NCBI RefSeq assembly: GCF_000003815.2
Contig: NC_049996.1
Location: forward strand, 11,883,072-11,947,071
Source of the DNA: Branchiostoma floridae
Lineage: Eukaryota; Chordata; Leptocardii; Amphioxiformes; Branchiostomatidae
DNA: 64,000 bases
Direction: 5' to 3'
This document shows positions 38,801 to 53,800 of the stretch, one piece after another (position 1 is the stretch's first letter; every line of letters starts with the position of its first letter). The notes under the pieces are model-generated. The model was given only the letters and a program-made list of their open reading frames with translations. It did no database searches and had not been told where the DNA came from. The translations under genes were made by a program, and so were the position numbers.

Positions 38801-41800
38801 CGATCAGGGGACTGATAAAAAATGGTCTCTGTGATAAGGTGGTAATTATACTTATAGACAGGATTCTTAAAACTTGACTTTGTCAATGATGACGAGAAAT
38901 GATCAAGAGACATTTTCTATGTAGCCTGATTAAATCTCACTTATAGTAGCCTGCCTAACATCCGTCCGGCCTCCTAGAAGCCCTGGACAGCAGAGTTTGT
39001 GTTACACAGACTAATTCTAGGGAACCAACAAAAAGTTATCACATTGGCCAGATGGTGCCAAGTGCTTTTGTGAACCCTGTTTGCAACTCAAAGTCAACAC
39101 ATACAAGGTTTTGTTGTTTTGGCTATCCCAGCCTTGGCTGTGATTGTTCGGCCATGTGTGGACTACGTGATGAGCAGCACGATAGACAATGCTCCCCTGA
39201 GACACAGCTGTTATGGCCTGCTGACACATGACGTAATTTGACACAAACTTTATTTCATGGGTGACATCCTCTAGACATCCCAAATATCGTGTGAGCCAGT
39301 GAACAACATTCATCTTGTTTTTCATCTAGGGCATCCATGTTCTAAGACTATAAAACATTTTTGTGATAATTACAAAATTTTGTTGTTTTATGAAGGATGC
39401 AAGCATTGTTCCTTCAGCAGCCAAAAGAGCATCTCTTTATTAAAGGCTAAAATTGATGCACAATACATTTACCATCCATGAAATAATGTTTTGTGTGATA
39501 TAAATGAGAAATATTGGCAAGACTATATAACTGCACCATGTACCAGCTGTGCACTAGTCCCAACCTTGACCTATCCCTGCTTCATTACCCATCTAGGACA
39601 ATGATATATATTGTTATGTCTGATCAAGGGATCATCTCAACACAACTCATCTACCCTTGATAAAATTCTTATTGCTGTACAGTTCTCAAACTATTTTAAT
39701 CCATCTGAATGACGATTTTTCAGAGTAAACAAACAACTTCCATCCTAGTAATAACACATTAACAAATAGAGTGGACCCTCCAAAGGGCAGTGGAGGGTGT
39801 TGAGTTGAGTGCACAACTTTCATGCTGACAACACATTTTCTACCCAGAAAAACAAGAACTTTGTAGATGTTCCCTTTAAAATGATGATATGGATGGACAT
39901 TGTACATGAAAGGAATGGTCACTTTCACTTTGACTGTTTATCATTATTGATTTGGGATCGATCCATGTGTGAGCCAGAAGTACTGTAAAAATTACTAACA
40001 TTTGCTTTACCCACTGGGTAGCCTATCTGGTTGGCAGTGCTGTGACCAATGCTAATTTGTTTTCTTCCTGTTTTGGGAATCACAATTTCATACCAAGGAA
40101 ACCACCTGTTAAAGATAGTCTCGAATTTCTTTGCCCTTAAAAAGGGAAAAAAATTCAATTATAAGGCAGTACAAATCAGATGTGTGCCCTAGATGTCGAA
40201 AATTGGTCATCACAAATACAGAGCAGCTCACAAAGCTGTTCACACAAAATTTCATTGGCAGGCTTAAATAAAGAACCTTTCCTGGCACAACATATAAATG
40301 TTACACAACATGCCAATAGGGACTTTTGCTAGGCGGCCAATAACAAGTGTTAAATGGCTCCTCAATGCTAATGATATACTGGGACTCAATAAAAATATGG
40401 GGATGCATCAGACATCCCAATCGAATCATGGAACTGCATGCCTAACTGTACACCAAGGCAACACACAATGCATTGTAATGTGAGTTATGCACACTTGGGT
40501 CAAGGATTACTATAATACTAATGATATATATCAATAATAACGTCTGTTATATTATAAATGTTTAAATGGACAATCACATAAGGTAATTGTACTGTCTCTC
40601 TAACTATGAGAGGACACATGTGTCAACTACCCAGATCATTTTCAAGCCCCCTTTCCCCTAGACACTATACATACATGTACATGTATATTAGATAACAGCT
40701 GCCTATATATAGGGACACAATTTATAAAAAACCTACCCTTATCGTCGTCAACTTCTAGCACAGCCTCCGTCATAATGTTATCATTATCATCCAAAAGTAA
40801 AATTTGTTCATCAATGTCCTCTCGCAAAATACAGTCGGACAAACGTCTCAATCCGGAACGAGACATCTCGCAACCTTCCTAACTCGACGGTCGCGCTCGT
40901 TGAAATGACCTTCCATTGTAGAGGATCGTAGTTCAAGTTTGAACCCAAAATATAACCCAGGAATTCCCGAATAACAGGTTGTACAGGGAGGTTGGCACGC
41001 TCACTGTTACAAACACCCCCAGCAAACAAGAATAGGGGATACCTTACCACTATCGTATTACCGCTCTTTTGGCAGACTGTTCCATTTTGCTCGACCCCTT
41101 TGTAGTTGGAAGGGGGTACCAGAGGCAAACTAGGCCATTCTTGGACATGCAGTAATCTCTTTGAATTGCATCACCGTTCCATAATCATTGATTGAATTGC
41201 TGTTATTCCCAGAGAAAATTTCAGACATGTATTTCTCAAGTTAACAGTCAATGGAATAATTCCTCACTTTCAAATCTTTCTTGACACTATACTTTTTGTA
41301 GTTAGTAAGCACAACCTGTATTACAAACAATCCTCACAAAAGTTGAGATAATAGCTTCTATCCATAGTCACATGTCAATCTTTAGATTCTGTTCAAGCCT
41401 TTAGCTTTAGACTTAAGAAAAAAATACTGATGGTTTGTAATGCAGGTCACAAATGTTTTAAGTCATGCATATACCACAAACATTATCCCTCCTAAAATAG
41501 AGTGGACCCTCCCGAGGGCAGTGGAGGGTGGTTTTTGTTTCCAGCGGACATTCATCACTGTAAGGATAGAACCAACAGCCAGGCAGAATGCTTGTCAGCG
41601 CCGCGTGGAAGAGTACCCTCGCGCCAAGGCGACCGCTTTTGTCCAATGTTTCCCGGACTTTTGTGCAGAACCTCACTTGTACAACAAAAAAGAGAAAACA
41701 CCTGCACTGTGAAAAGGTAGGCCAATTCAACTGTGTCAACTAGGGCGATACCCCAGTGCATGATGGGGTACTGGTAATATTTCAACCTGTGACAGAGAAT

Positions 41801-44800
41801 TGAAGGGCTTTTTGGGGAAGTTTAAGTGGTCGGAAAAGAAAAATCTGAGGGCAAAGTGGAAAGGAAAGCCTATCTTATATCATATTCCGTTAAAATCTCA
41901 TTTCTGGGACTTTTGAAATTCCATTGCTGTGGTTTTATCCTTTAAAGCTAAAAATATATGAATGACAAATGTTGGAACTGATAATAGTTTTTATTCACAC
42001 ATTTTGTGGCACTCTTTATTCTGACATTACATCATTTTAGATCAAACTCTTTAATCTATGATAATTAGAATTTGATTCAAGCAAGCAATTTAAACTTTGC
42101 AATGCTTTGGTAGATCTTTGGAGAAAACTTTAACAAACTTTCTAAGCAAACCTGATCTTGTATGTTATTGTGAATGTTTAGGATAAACTTTAAGGACAGT
42201 TAAGTTTCCCATGTATTCCGTAGAAAAGTACTTCTTTATGATAATATTTAGATTAAAATCAGTTATCTTATAGAAATGCACGTATGATTAAGCCTTGGAA
42301 CATTTAATAAACCAGTCAGAAGATTTTACAATCTGACGCATCTAAGACTGTTGATATACTGTTAAAACTGTTATATAATATCACTCAATTCCGTGACAAA
42401 ACATTAGATATAGAGATATTGATATAATATATGCTGGTTAAGTGTTTAACTTTGTTGTTAAGTGACCATAAAAATTTGGGCCTACGTGCAGCGTTAAGGG
42501 TAGACATGAGGTAATGTATCCATGTGACGGAATGTCAGGTCGTAAATTCGAGCCCAATCCCAGCACCTCGCTGTACGCGTGACACTGAGTGGCTGAGAAG
42601 AGAGTCGTAACTCAACGGTCTATTGTTAGACGTCCTGGGCTTGACTTCCTTCTCCTGTCTACATGTATGATAGCATTTCCTACTTGCAAGAACATATGCC
42701 AGTAAAACAGATAACTGCACAATGATTTCAGGTCTTTGACTTTGACTTAGGTCTTAATTCTATGGTTGATTCTTTAAAGAATTATATTCTAAAAAAACAA
42801 TTGTATTTTCAAGTCCTTTGGGAAAGCTGCACATGTAGCTATTTGGCATCAAATGTGTATTCGTATGTTGCTGGAATAGGCAGCAGCATGCTGCAGTTTA
42901 AGATTGATGATAAACAAAATTAATGAAATAGTGGATAACTGAAGGAAACAAGCTTTGTAGTAACTTTGCTTAGCTGCGTAAGACAGAACAGTATCGAAGA
43001 TTCGATCCACTTATACTAGCATGGACCCTTATTCTTTTTGAAAGTGCAGGGGGATCTTAAATGTGCTTATAAATTGTGGCTCTTCGAAAACTAAGGGTCC
43101 TTTGACTTCAAGTTCCATCCAAGAGGGACGTTCCTAACCGAAGCTTGGTACTCATTTTCACCTGAGACAACTGATGAAATAGATGCAAAGTAACTTTCCA
43201 AAGGGCACAGTATTGGAGCTCGCTTAGGATTCCAACCCATATCCTATAGATTCTAATGCCAAGAAAACCCTAACCACAAAACCGCCGTACCACAGTATAA
43301 CTAATGATGTGGTCAACCTACAGAATTTGGTTCATGACAACAAAACACTTCACCGTCAAAACACGCAAACACGAGGTCTGGCAGAGCTGGGCTTATCAGG
43401 CCTGAGGTGTAGATGTGTTTGAACAGAGATGAACTATCAAATTTGAACGTGCTCCCTTTCACGTACGCCACATAGGCTGAGGTCTGCGGACTGCAAGGCA
43501 TCCTGGGAAGGGGATGGCTACTTCGCGTGCACGCCCCTTAGAATGACACGAAAATACTATTACGATTACCAGGAAAAAACTACAGGACACTGAACAATAG
43601 GTTTTTACAAAACCACCTTTTCTGCTGATATAATTTTATTAGACCTAGTTGAGGTGTCAATATCATACTGAGAAAACTTACCAAGACTTCTAAGAAGTTA
43701 CAGACATACAGGTGTTTTCTGAGAAAAAGTTTAAGGCAAAGATTTTAATGAAGGTCATACTCATAGTCATTGTTCTAAACTATCTGGTTTTTTGTGTTTA
43801 TCTCTGTTTTTGTGTTTATCTCTTTTTTTTTTTCTACAATAAACTTAAAGTTTGGTACACTTTGCTTTGAGGGGCAATGCTCCTTAAATACCTTCATGTA
43901 CAAACTTATCATGATATCATACATAGGTACATAAGGTAGAAGCAAACATTATAAAACTTGACATGCATCATAGTTCCATTTCCTTATGCTCAAATTGCTT
44001 TCAAATGATATACAGAATGTACTAAAAGTTTGCTAAGATTCCGTAAAGTACAAAAGGGCTTAAAAAGTTGCAGAAAATGTCCAAGCACAGGAAGTCATGG
44101 CTTTGAATTTGATTGTCTAGTTCTTGTCTTATCACAGCACTTATTGTGAAGTGCATATACATTGTACATGGTAATGGTCTCCTCTTTCCTTATCAAGCAC
44201 TGGCCAAGAAGACCACCCAGGGGCATGTGAAGTGTGGTATATATGGACAGGTGGTCAGTAAAGACAGGATTCTGAATGCTTGTGTCAAAGGGATACATCA
44301 TCTTAGGGACCATAAAAAAGTTGTCTCATTGGCCAGGTGGTCACTTATGTAGAGGTGGTCACTAGTAAAGGTTTCCTTTTTTAAGAATCCAAAAACACTT
44401 CCAAGGATAGCTTGCTTCAAAAGATAGTTTTGAGGTTGTTTTTTCCCTGTGCCCTCTACTTTCAAACTTCTGTTGTGGTCGCATTGTACAGGAGGTCCCT
44501 ATATGCAAAAGTACTGTTGTCACTTGTACACGTAAATCTTTACAGAACAGATGACCTGGTGTCCATGCCACTCCACACGTAAAACCTTAACAACATTACC
44601 TTATCACAGGTACACCTCACACCTGTGCAAATTAGTCTTGTAACAGAGTTCATTTCGTAGGTCTCGTTCACAAAGGATGGACACATGGTATGTGTACGAA
44701 CACGATCTTTGCTTAATGGATAATAAAATGTTTACATGATCTTGTGTTAAGTTTCAAAACAACTGTAGTTCAATGCACTTTTGTTGGGGTATACCCCTAT

Positions 44801-47800
44801 ATTCTAACACCCAAATGTTCTGACATCCCTATGTTCCTGCATCATTATGTTCCAACAACCCCAAACCCTAACCATAATCCTAACATAGGAGGGTCAGAAC
44901 ATAGGGCCATTAAAACATAGGGTCATTGAAACATTATAGGATTGTCTGAAAGTAGGGCAGTCCTTTGTTTTGGGTCTATCGAGCATTTCCTGTTTTGAAC
45001 GAATACAGGGTCAGGGTCAAAGAAGTTTTGTACCCCTCATCTCTTCATGAAGTTCAATGACTTTCTTGCTGTTGGTTCACTGTATAAAATGTACTTTGCA
45101 CAAACAACAGGATTTAAAGACACTGCACTTAATATTCTGTATTACTGCTACATGTAACATTCAAAACCACCTGCACTGGACAAAGTTTGCCTGATCTGAA
45201 AAACTTCTTCTTTCGCAAGGTTAGGTGAATATAGACATCCTTCAAGCCGTGAAGCGATGACAACACAACACTACTGTGTACCTGCTAAGGCTTTCTTCAT
45301 TACAAATTTGTAATTAAAAAGCAAGCCAGAAAGGCGTGCTTCATGAAAAAAAAGGAGAAAAAGTAGGTGTTGCACATGAATGTATTTCTTGCCAAAAGTC
45401 CTGGAAGACTAGTGGTGTGACAGAGGCCTTAATTTGTGGTATTTTGTGTTAGATAGATTTGTGGTGAACCACAACAAGTCCCCAGCAATATCAAGACAGA
45501 ATAAATGTTTTCTCTCCATTTCGTTTGCACTATGAAGAATTTGATTGCAAAAAAGATGAGGAGGATTCTTTCAAGCCAAGCAAATTTCAAACAATCAAGA
45601 ACAGTAATTTATGCAAGAACACTAGACCAAAGAAATATGCAATAGTACTAGCTTCCTACAATTAACAAGTGGTTCAAAGTTATATATCATACTGCATATA
45701 ATTTAATCACAATGTGATGTTTGGATTTGTAACAGAATATAAACACAATGCTGATTCAGAAATATGACTTTACAAAACTTCCTTATGATCAAAGTGTTGT
45801 AACTACCAGCAAGCCTAACTAACAGACTGTCAACCACAACAATTGTCTTGGACTTATTTGCATCAAGTAAAGAATCTATGCTAAAATGCTGTCAAATCAG
45901 TAGACTGCTAGCAAACAAAATTGAAAATTTTCTATTTGAAAAAAAGTCTAAATCTGACTGATTTTACTGAGAATACAAAGTGGTATTAGCATACGAATGT
46001 TACATCTGGACAACATTTATGTTGGTAACGTTACACTTATTAGCTTGAAGTTGATTGATATTCAAAACATTATGTACACTATACAACAGAGGCGCAATAG
46101 TACTGAATGAGAAAAGGTGAACATGATTAAACTCACAGGAAAACCCACTGTCGCAGTCTTCCAGCTCGCCATCGAGCGTGGCGGTATCGTAGTGAAAGGC
46201 TCGGAGCTCGAAGTACCCGCTGCCCGGTACGGTCACCTCCAGCTGGAAGTCCCTTTCCTCCAGGGAAATCCCATTAACCGTGGTCATCATCGTGCTCACT
46301 CAATACAAACCAGCCAAGGAGATTTGGGAAAAAGCAACTTTGAAAAATTTGGGGCCATAAAAGTTGCATTCGAGCTACGACTGCAAGATTCAATGCAAAA
46401 TTTGGCGTACTGAAAGCAAAACAAGAAAAAAAAGCAGGAAAAATTGTCGGTCGTTGCAGGTTTACATTTTTCTACCTCACCGCGGACTAGACTGAGAAAC
46501 AAATGGGCTTCAGAGTTTAGGTCAGACCTAGTCAGCAGTTTTTGACTCGAGGCGCGCGGGCTTTCGTTGTCCGTTTCTGAGGGAAACAAGGGTGGTTCTA
46601 AAGCACTGAGCGAACATGTGGTCACGAACTAAACAGACTGTACCATTATTGGTTCTCTCATGGGGGTGCACTAGGTTGCAGATAAGATCCTCTTTTCTAT
46701 CCTTTAAAATTGTTTTTAAAAAACAGCATTGAAAAATATTAATTGTTTTAACTATTACAATAGTAATTCTGAAGAAGTTACAATTCTTTTTTCATACTGA
46801 GGTTGGAAAAAAATTGGTATCTTCCATTGAAGTTGCACGAGACTTGCAAGTCACGCAGCGACCAAAGTCAAAACTACCTGAGTGTATCCTTCTCTGGGAT
46901 ATGAGTATGTAAATACTGTCATTAGCAACAATGGAACACTTTCTAATCTACGATGGTGGGCGTAAAGCAATGGATAATGTGTAACTACAGGCACTTTGAC
47001 AATGGACTGTGTGAATGGCAACAGAAGTTCGCAATTACAGGGCAACTGGTGAAAACAAACTCATAAATATTTTTTAACACAAACCATCGATTTGGGATTC
47101 TTAAGAAAAGGAAACGCGATACCTCCTGGCCAATGTGACCACTTTTTGGTGATAATTTTTCCCATTGAGTCATGATTGACACAAGCATTAAGAATCCTGT
47201 CTAGAGTGACCATCTTTCCGCATAGACCAGATTTATCAGTCCCCTAGGTGGTCTTCTTGAGCAGTTTTGATGTATACAACAGAAAATTGTTCTACAACTC
47301 CCTTAAACTTTTTGTTGAAGGCTTTTTTTAGAACTTTCCCATTGTCTTTTTAGGTATTGTTCTTTTACATTACCTTTGAAAAGTTCCTTGTTTAAAGAAA
47401 TGGTTTATAACGTTACACTTCCAACATTTATACCGTCCATTACATAACGATCCATTATCCACGTAAAAGTTGGCGCCACCATGTCGGCTAAGTGTTCAGT
47501 CACACAACACATTTGTTCAGCGTGACATAACAAAGTCTAAGCTGACTTCTTTGTGTATATATACTGTACATAGTATAAAACTTGCTGTTGTCAGCAGTGC
47601 AAGTAGCAACCATAAAATTTCCTTCCAAGTGCTTGCGGCCGAAAAACAAATACCTCCTTCATCCAAGACAACACACAAAAGACGAAGTTTGAACATGACC
47701 GCACGTACAGTTCTACTTGCCCTCTGGTTGACCTTCACCTTGAGAATATACCATTATTCAAGACACCAACAAAGTTGTCTTTAATTTTCTTTTTTTTTTC

Positions 47801-50800
47801 TTGAACAAATTTCCTCTGTGCAAGGCCACATGGACCACTTCTTGGCACTGAACTATCCATTACTGGAACAACTGGCCTTTTCCATATGTCAGAAACATCA
47901 AGAAGTAGAAAAGCTTGACTTACTGGTCCAATAGGCAAAGGCTGCACAGAAAATTTCCTACTCTATCTATACATTTCAATGGTTTTGATCCACTCACACA
48001 GGAAAGGACCACTACTCTCTATATCTATATCTATATAGCCGGTACAACCGCCCTTCGGCATAACACACCAGCTTCGCAGGCACGCGGTGCGGCAGCAGCT
48101 GGTTATATTACACTGAACGATCCTTGCGATAAGTGTGATGGGCTCTTTAATGGCAGGCAATGATGATTAAGAAGATGATAGAAAATATTCACTTCTATGA
48201 GAAAATCACTCTTGGCCTTTGAAAGAAGACTTCTCAGTGATCAAATTTTCCTATTCTTTTTGGGGGGTTGAGTTTGGGCCTCCTTGTGGCATGATGATCC
48301 TTCCAGTTCCTGTATCTTTTGTTTGGGACATGGTGTGGTCTTGACTTTTGGTGGTAGATAACTGAGGAAGAAGTGGTATAGGTTTGGGCCCCCTAGCAGC
48401 ATGCTCTGGTACTGCAGCCTGGGCATTTTTTTTAAAGTCCGAATATCTCTTAGAAGAAACTTCTCTTTGTCCTGACAGAGATTTGCACTATGTCTACCTT
48501 TAGCAGCTGCAGCCAGCAACAAAGGCTATTTTTCTGCCAGCCCTGCCCTTTTGAACTCAAGGTGAATAACAGAAGTGTTAACACACAACACATACATGTA
48601 CAATGGACATGTACATGACCATGGTTACTTATTAATGCAGTCAGCATAAGTGTACATGCAAGTATTTAGTTAGGGCGGTGCACTACATTTGTACAAATGG
48701 CAAACAATGTCCAGGTAACATACACTGGATCTCTCAGTGTTTAAGCAAGGTGGTATTGTGGTTAGGGTTGTTTACTTAGAATCTAAATTTAAAGGTTATG
48801 GGTTCAAATCCTGAGCAGGCCTCAACGTTGTTTCCTGAAGAAAGGCACCTATTGTCAATTTTTAGCTGGTTGTATAATTAGAGACGTTTCCCCATAGCGT
48901 GCAGGACAATACTAGTAGTATATATTGAATAAGCACTGTGTCAGACAAAATTTGCATACCTAGACTCAGCCAGTGTGAGTGTACATAGATGTGTATAGGA
49001 TGAATCAATCTCATCAGCTATGATATTTAATGGGATTTAAGTGTACACAAAAACCACAGTGATATATTTTAGCAGGGCTTAATGTTATTTTTACAGTAGA
49101 AGGAAACAAGAGTTTCTCATGGTGTTAAACAATGGAAACAATTCAGTAGACAGGTCACCTGGGAATTAAAATTACAGCAAACATGTGAAGACATACAGTA
49201 TTTTCTACTGTACGTAGAACTACTATTTCCACATCTGTTGCACAAGGAGTACAGTCAAACCTCTACATAACAGGAACACAGGGCCAATGTGATGACGGTT
49301 TCAATTGGATAATTTTCCCATTGACACAAGAATTAAGAATCCTGTATACAGTGACCATCTGTCCACATAGATCAAATGTCATTGGTCCCTAAGTGGTAGT
49401 TCTTCTTTTCCAGTTTTGACTACTGCGCTAAAACCAAGCACATGTACCATACCTGTAACCTGTACAACAGTGTGCTTCTGTGCCATGCTGTCTGCAGAGG
49501 TGCCCTCCCCCATTCCAGGATATCAACATGACATCACTGACTTCCTTTCCCAACCCTGTCTAATCTGCACCACTACTGATGACTCATTCATTGAGAAGCC
49601 TTTTCCCTAAAGGATGACTGGTCTTTCCAGTTTATAGAATAACATAATTTGCATGTTAAAAGAGCATAATGGATGCATTGACACTAAGTGCATACATCTG
49701 TCTATTGCAAATTTAATAAGCTTGTTTATGACTCAACTTTCTGTTTGTGAAAGTTCAACATAAAACTGGAAATTTTATGTTTTTTGTTGTTGTTGATGCT
49801 GACATATGTTCCAAAGGAATGCTGAATTATGTAGATCTCTCCTTAACAATAATTCCTTCTTTCATTCTTTTTTCTGTCATTCATTCATTCATTTATTCAT
49901 TCATTCATACTCTAAAACATTAATTAATGCCTTTATACCTTGTAGACAAAACAGGCACATCAAACAAGATCCTTTTGATAATAGGGACACATAACGCTAG
50001 TTCACCTTTATCCGCATGGTAACCTATATCCATTGTTTTTAAAAGCGAGGTATTTACGAATATCTAGTTGACGGACGTTGGTTTCAAATTGCAATATTTT
50101 CATAGCATTCCAGGCTGAAACAGACGTCTGTCGACTTGATATCCCTAAATACTTCGATTTTATATGCAACGGATAAAGGTAACCCCGCGGATAAAGGTGA
50201 ACTAGTGTTATAACAAGATATTGATTAGACCAGTATCATTCTTGGTCTAGTAATATACTAGTATTCTGCTTACTTTCATTTGATCACTAAGCATTGTTAT
50301 GGTAAGCTTTCACAACATTTAACTGGGTTTATCACAGTAAATAAAGCAATGAATATTGGAGATCCAACTAGCAGATCTAGAACAATGGCTTGTGATGATC
50401 AGGTATACAGATGTAGAATGAAGATTCTATTGTTGTCTGTCTGATACATGTGAATGTGGTGTAAACAACAGTTATTATAAACACAGAGATAAGACTGCTA
50501 ACCCATCTGTATTCAAGACTGTTGGCATGAAGGTCTATGATTATATTCTAAATAGCACAGTAAGGTGTAAATTGTAGGGAATGAGATGACCCTTGAATCA
50601 GGCAGACTACAGGAATACTAGTTAAGTGCAGTCCTGCAGTTCCTTTACTTTTTGATAGGTGGCTCTGCTGACTGGCAGCCTCCTTCCCGTTTGTGATACA
50701 TGCAGGGTCCTACATGTTCTTGAAAGACTTATTGATCGACAAGGCACATAGAAGTAAATGTTAAGGATATACAATAGTAAAGAACTGCATTTCTCCAAAC

Positions 50801-53800
50801 TGTGCAGTACATTTGTACAGTGTAGATTCAAATAACTAGTGTAGCTTGTTTACAGATCTAAATGCTACATTGACTTTACGTAAAAGTGTGTTCACACTAA
50901 ATCACTAAAACAAGGAATCAGAACTTACCAAAGTATTTGAGCGTTTCCTCCGCCTGTTCGGGCGAGAGGTCTACGGGGGTGTCCGGCGGGAGAGCCGGAC
51001 TCTCCAACCAGTCCTTGTTCTCGTAGCCGAAGACGGTGTCGGCGCGGAGCTTGTAGCGCGGGATTTCCTCCTGGATCAAGCTGATGATCTCTACCTCGGG
51101 TAGATCTGGGCTATTGCAGAGGTCTGGAAAGGGGGAGGGGGGCAGAATGGTTCAATCATTAATTTGACTTTTTTTTTAGAAAATTGTATATCAGGATGGC
51201 CAGGGTTGGACAAGTCCCCTAGCCTGATTGTTCACGGCAAGTGAAAGCGCTGATTGGGCATGTGCAATTTTGTCCTATCCCACTTGTCCGATCGGGTAAG
51301 TAAGGTTTTTCCATGAGAGATTTTTATATACTTACTTGTTACCATTCACAGTCATAGCATCAAGCATTGGTCAACACAGAAAAATAGAGCCAACAATAAG
51401 AGAATTCCATTGATGGAATTGAAAATAATTAGCTAGACAAATGTCATTGATATGTCCAAACAAGTAAAAAGTTAGTTCGGGCAAGTAAATTTTCTATGTA
51501 CTTGCCCAATAGGACAAGTGAATCTTAGAAAACTTGTCCAACCCTGAAGATGGCATGGGCACAATGAAATCTATGGCCTCACTAATCTGATTAGGCATTT
51601 CCTAGAATAGCCTGCATCACTCGAAAAATAACTGGAGAAGATACTGCTGAATCATTTAGTTTTGCAGTGGTTTTATTTTAGGGTAGGAGGGAAAAGGATT
51701 TTTTTACTCATGTGTCTTGAATTCACAGTAACAATACAACAGGTGTCATAAATTTGCACTGGAGAGTTAACAATGAAAATTGCAAAAATAAAACCACCAC
51801 AAAAAGTTTTGCAATTAATAATATTTCGACCCTAGATTTATCTTACTGAAGGTATACTATGTATATCTTCCTTATTGCCTGTAAAGAAAGCCTACAATCA
51901 AGTTAAAAGAAAAGGTTTGCAGCACCTTTTCCTATTAGGTAGAAAAGTTCTAGAAGAAAGAGAGAAACACAGAGCTTTAAATGCATATGAATCATCTACA
52001 AATTTTAGCCACCTTTGCCCACAACATGAAATACACTCAAGTCATATTTATTTCTTGTTACCATGTCTGTCTTTGGCACCATTTTGGTCAGCCATTCTGC
52101 TTTTCTCTGGAACTGAATAAAAGTAAACAAAAATGTATGTAAAGAAAAATAAGTTTTCTCCAAATTTCTATGTAATGGAAGCATATTAAGAACGTTGCCC
52201 TTTCTATAATTTCTGCAATAATTTTAGGGTATCTAATGCAAAGGCCCCATGCCCCTTTTAATAACCAAAGATAGAGCTGATGACTTCAATACCATACAAT
52301 TTTTGCTCAGTGCTCGGAGCAGCCTTTTTTTGCAGAGATATAGCACATTTTAGTAATGGAATAAGAGTATAAGTCTAATAGTGTAAGTCTTATTATAAAT
52401 ACCTGTCAGGTACAGTAAAGATACACATTGACGGTCCAGCATTTCGATATTGTACCTATTTTCATGGCATTGACATCGTACATGGATAGGAGGCTTTCAC
52501 CTGACCTAAGCCTATTCAAAAGCTAACCTGGCAGTCTACCATCAAGACTTCTGTATGCAAGACTTGCCAGATGGGGAACAGATCATAAACTAAAAGTGAG
52601 TGAGCACGCACTGGTACACAGCGCCAACTGTGACTGGTCACGTTTGGCTGGCTTTGACGCACTTTCCTAACTCACTGTCTCGCTGCCCATTACTACACTA
52701 AATGGAGAGGCCGCGATCAATAAAAGTAATCTCCCTTTTAGTGTGATTTCTGGCTGAAATGACTGTCAGTGACAGGGAAGTCTTTTCTGTTAACAGTCCA
52801 GGTTTTGTGGGCTTATGGTTATATGAAAACACTCTCAGTGACAGTGGAACGGTTTTCATCACCTTCTGCTTTCTCAATATTGGCCTTCTCATCATGTTAC
52901 ACCCACTTTCCGCTAGAGTTTGCAACCACTGAACGACTGCGGTGCAACGTAAGATTTCCTGTTCGAAAAATTTCTAAACATAGAACAATTTTTTTATTTT
53001 TGTTGTCTTTTATATAAATATATGTAATGTCAAATATAAATATATGTAAGGTCAATACTTAACATCATATTCAAATCCTGAAATGAAAGAAAACTCAAAT
53101 GTAATTTTGCTGACTGAATGGTTGCACAGTATTTATCACCATCTAGTGGAAAGGAGAACTAATCTGTGAAAGTGACATTGGCTATTTGCCTATTTTAGGC
53201 AATATCAATTGAATTTCTTGGTTCTAAAATTAAAAGAATACTATGTTGGCAGATTAAGTTGAAAATAGTAGTCCTTTGGTACAGTGTATGTACAGTTTCA
53301 GGTCAGTTAATATATCCTCGCAGTCCCCTCTGTCATGTCTTACATAAACAAGTACTAGTAGATCCACCACGGCAGAGGCTCTCAACTAAACAGTAACTTT
53401 CAGTTACTCCCTAAAGCCTGACCTTTGTAGTGACACCATTTTCCGCTCACTTCCTGCCACTCATATACACTATCAGTTTATTCATAACTACAAACACAAA
53501 GCAACCTCCACACACGGAAGCATAAACAAATATAAACGATCAACCTTTTGTATCTTGACACAAAAGTGCAATCATTTTGCTTGCAAGCAGGCCATAACAG
53601 TTGATCCCTTTACTCTGATAATCAAACTTTATGACTGGTAACCCAAGATGCATATAAAAGCTCTTAAAGGAACTGATTTAATCAATATCACTCAAGGTCA
53701 GACATCAAGCTCCTGTCCCTTCAGACGATGATGTATATGTTCCCCTTGGCACAACAATGCCATCAATATGGTACACACCTTGTGATTCGCCAGAGGCAAC

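Larger units (their letters stand above)
33109..40736 (-). other. TRAK intron, downstream part
   Basis: About 7.6 kb without supportable exons. It carries a (CACCAAATTTTTTAAAGGTC)n-like tandem repeat (37855-37950), members of the ACAGTCAAA family (36000-36145, 38790-38885), the 38919-39012 repeat, and one copy of an AAATAGAGTGGACCCTCC hairpin (39765-39800). Confidence 0.6.

Noticed and set aside
41440-41785. Overlapping frames of 72-93 codons on both strands
   Set aside because: A GC-rich patch keeps several frames open at once; no domains and no good splice sites.
43313-43501. 62-codon minus-strand frame with a GTAGGT donor as a further TRAK first exon
   Set aside because: It ends in phase 0, which fits only the 30757 acceptor 12 kb away, abuts a SINE copy and has no family resemblance.
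48745-48860. A tRNA gene
   Set aside because: A- and B-box-like words are present but no acceptor stem or complete cloverleaf; a SINE explains it and a second copy exists.
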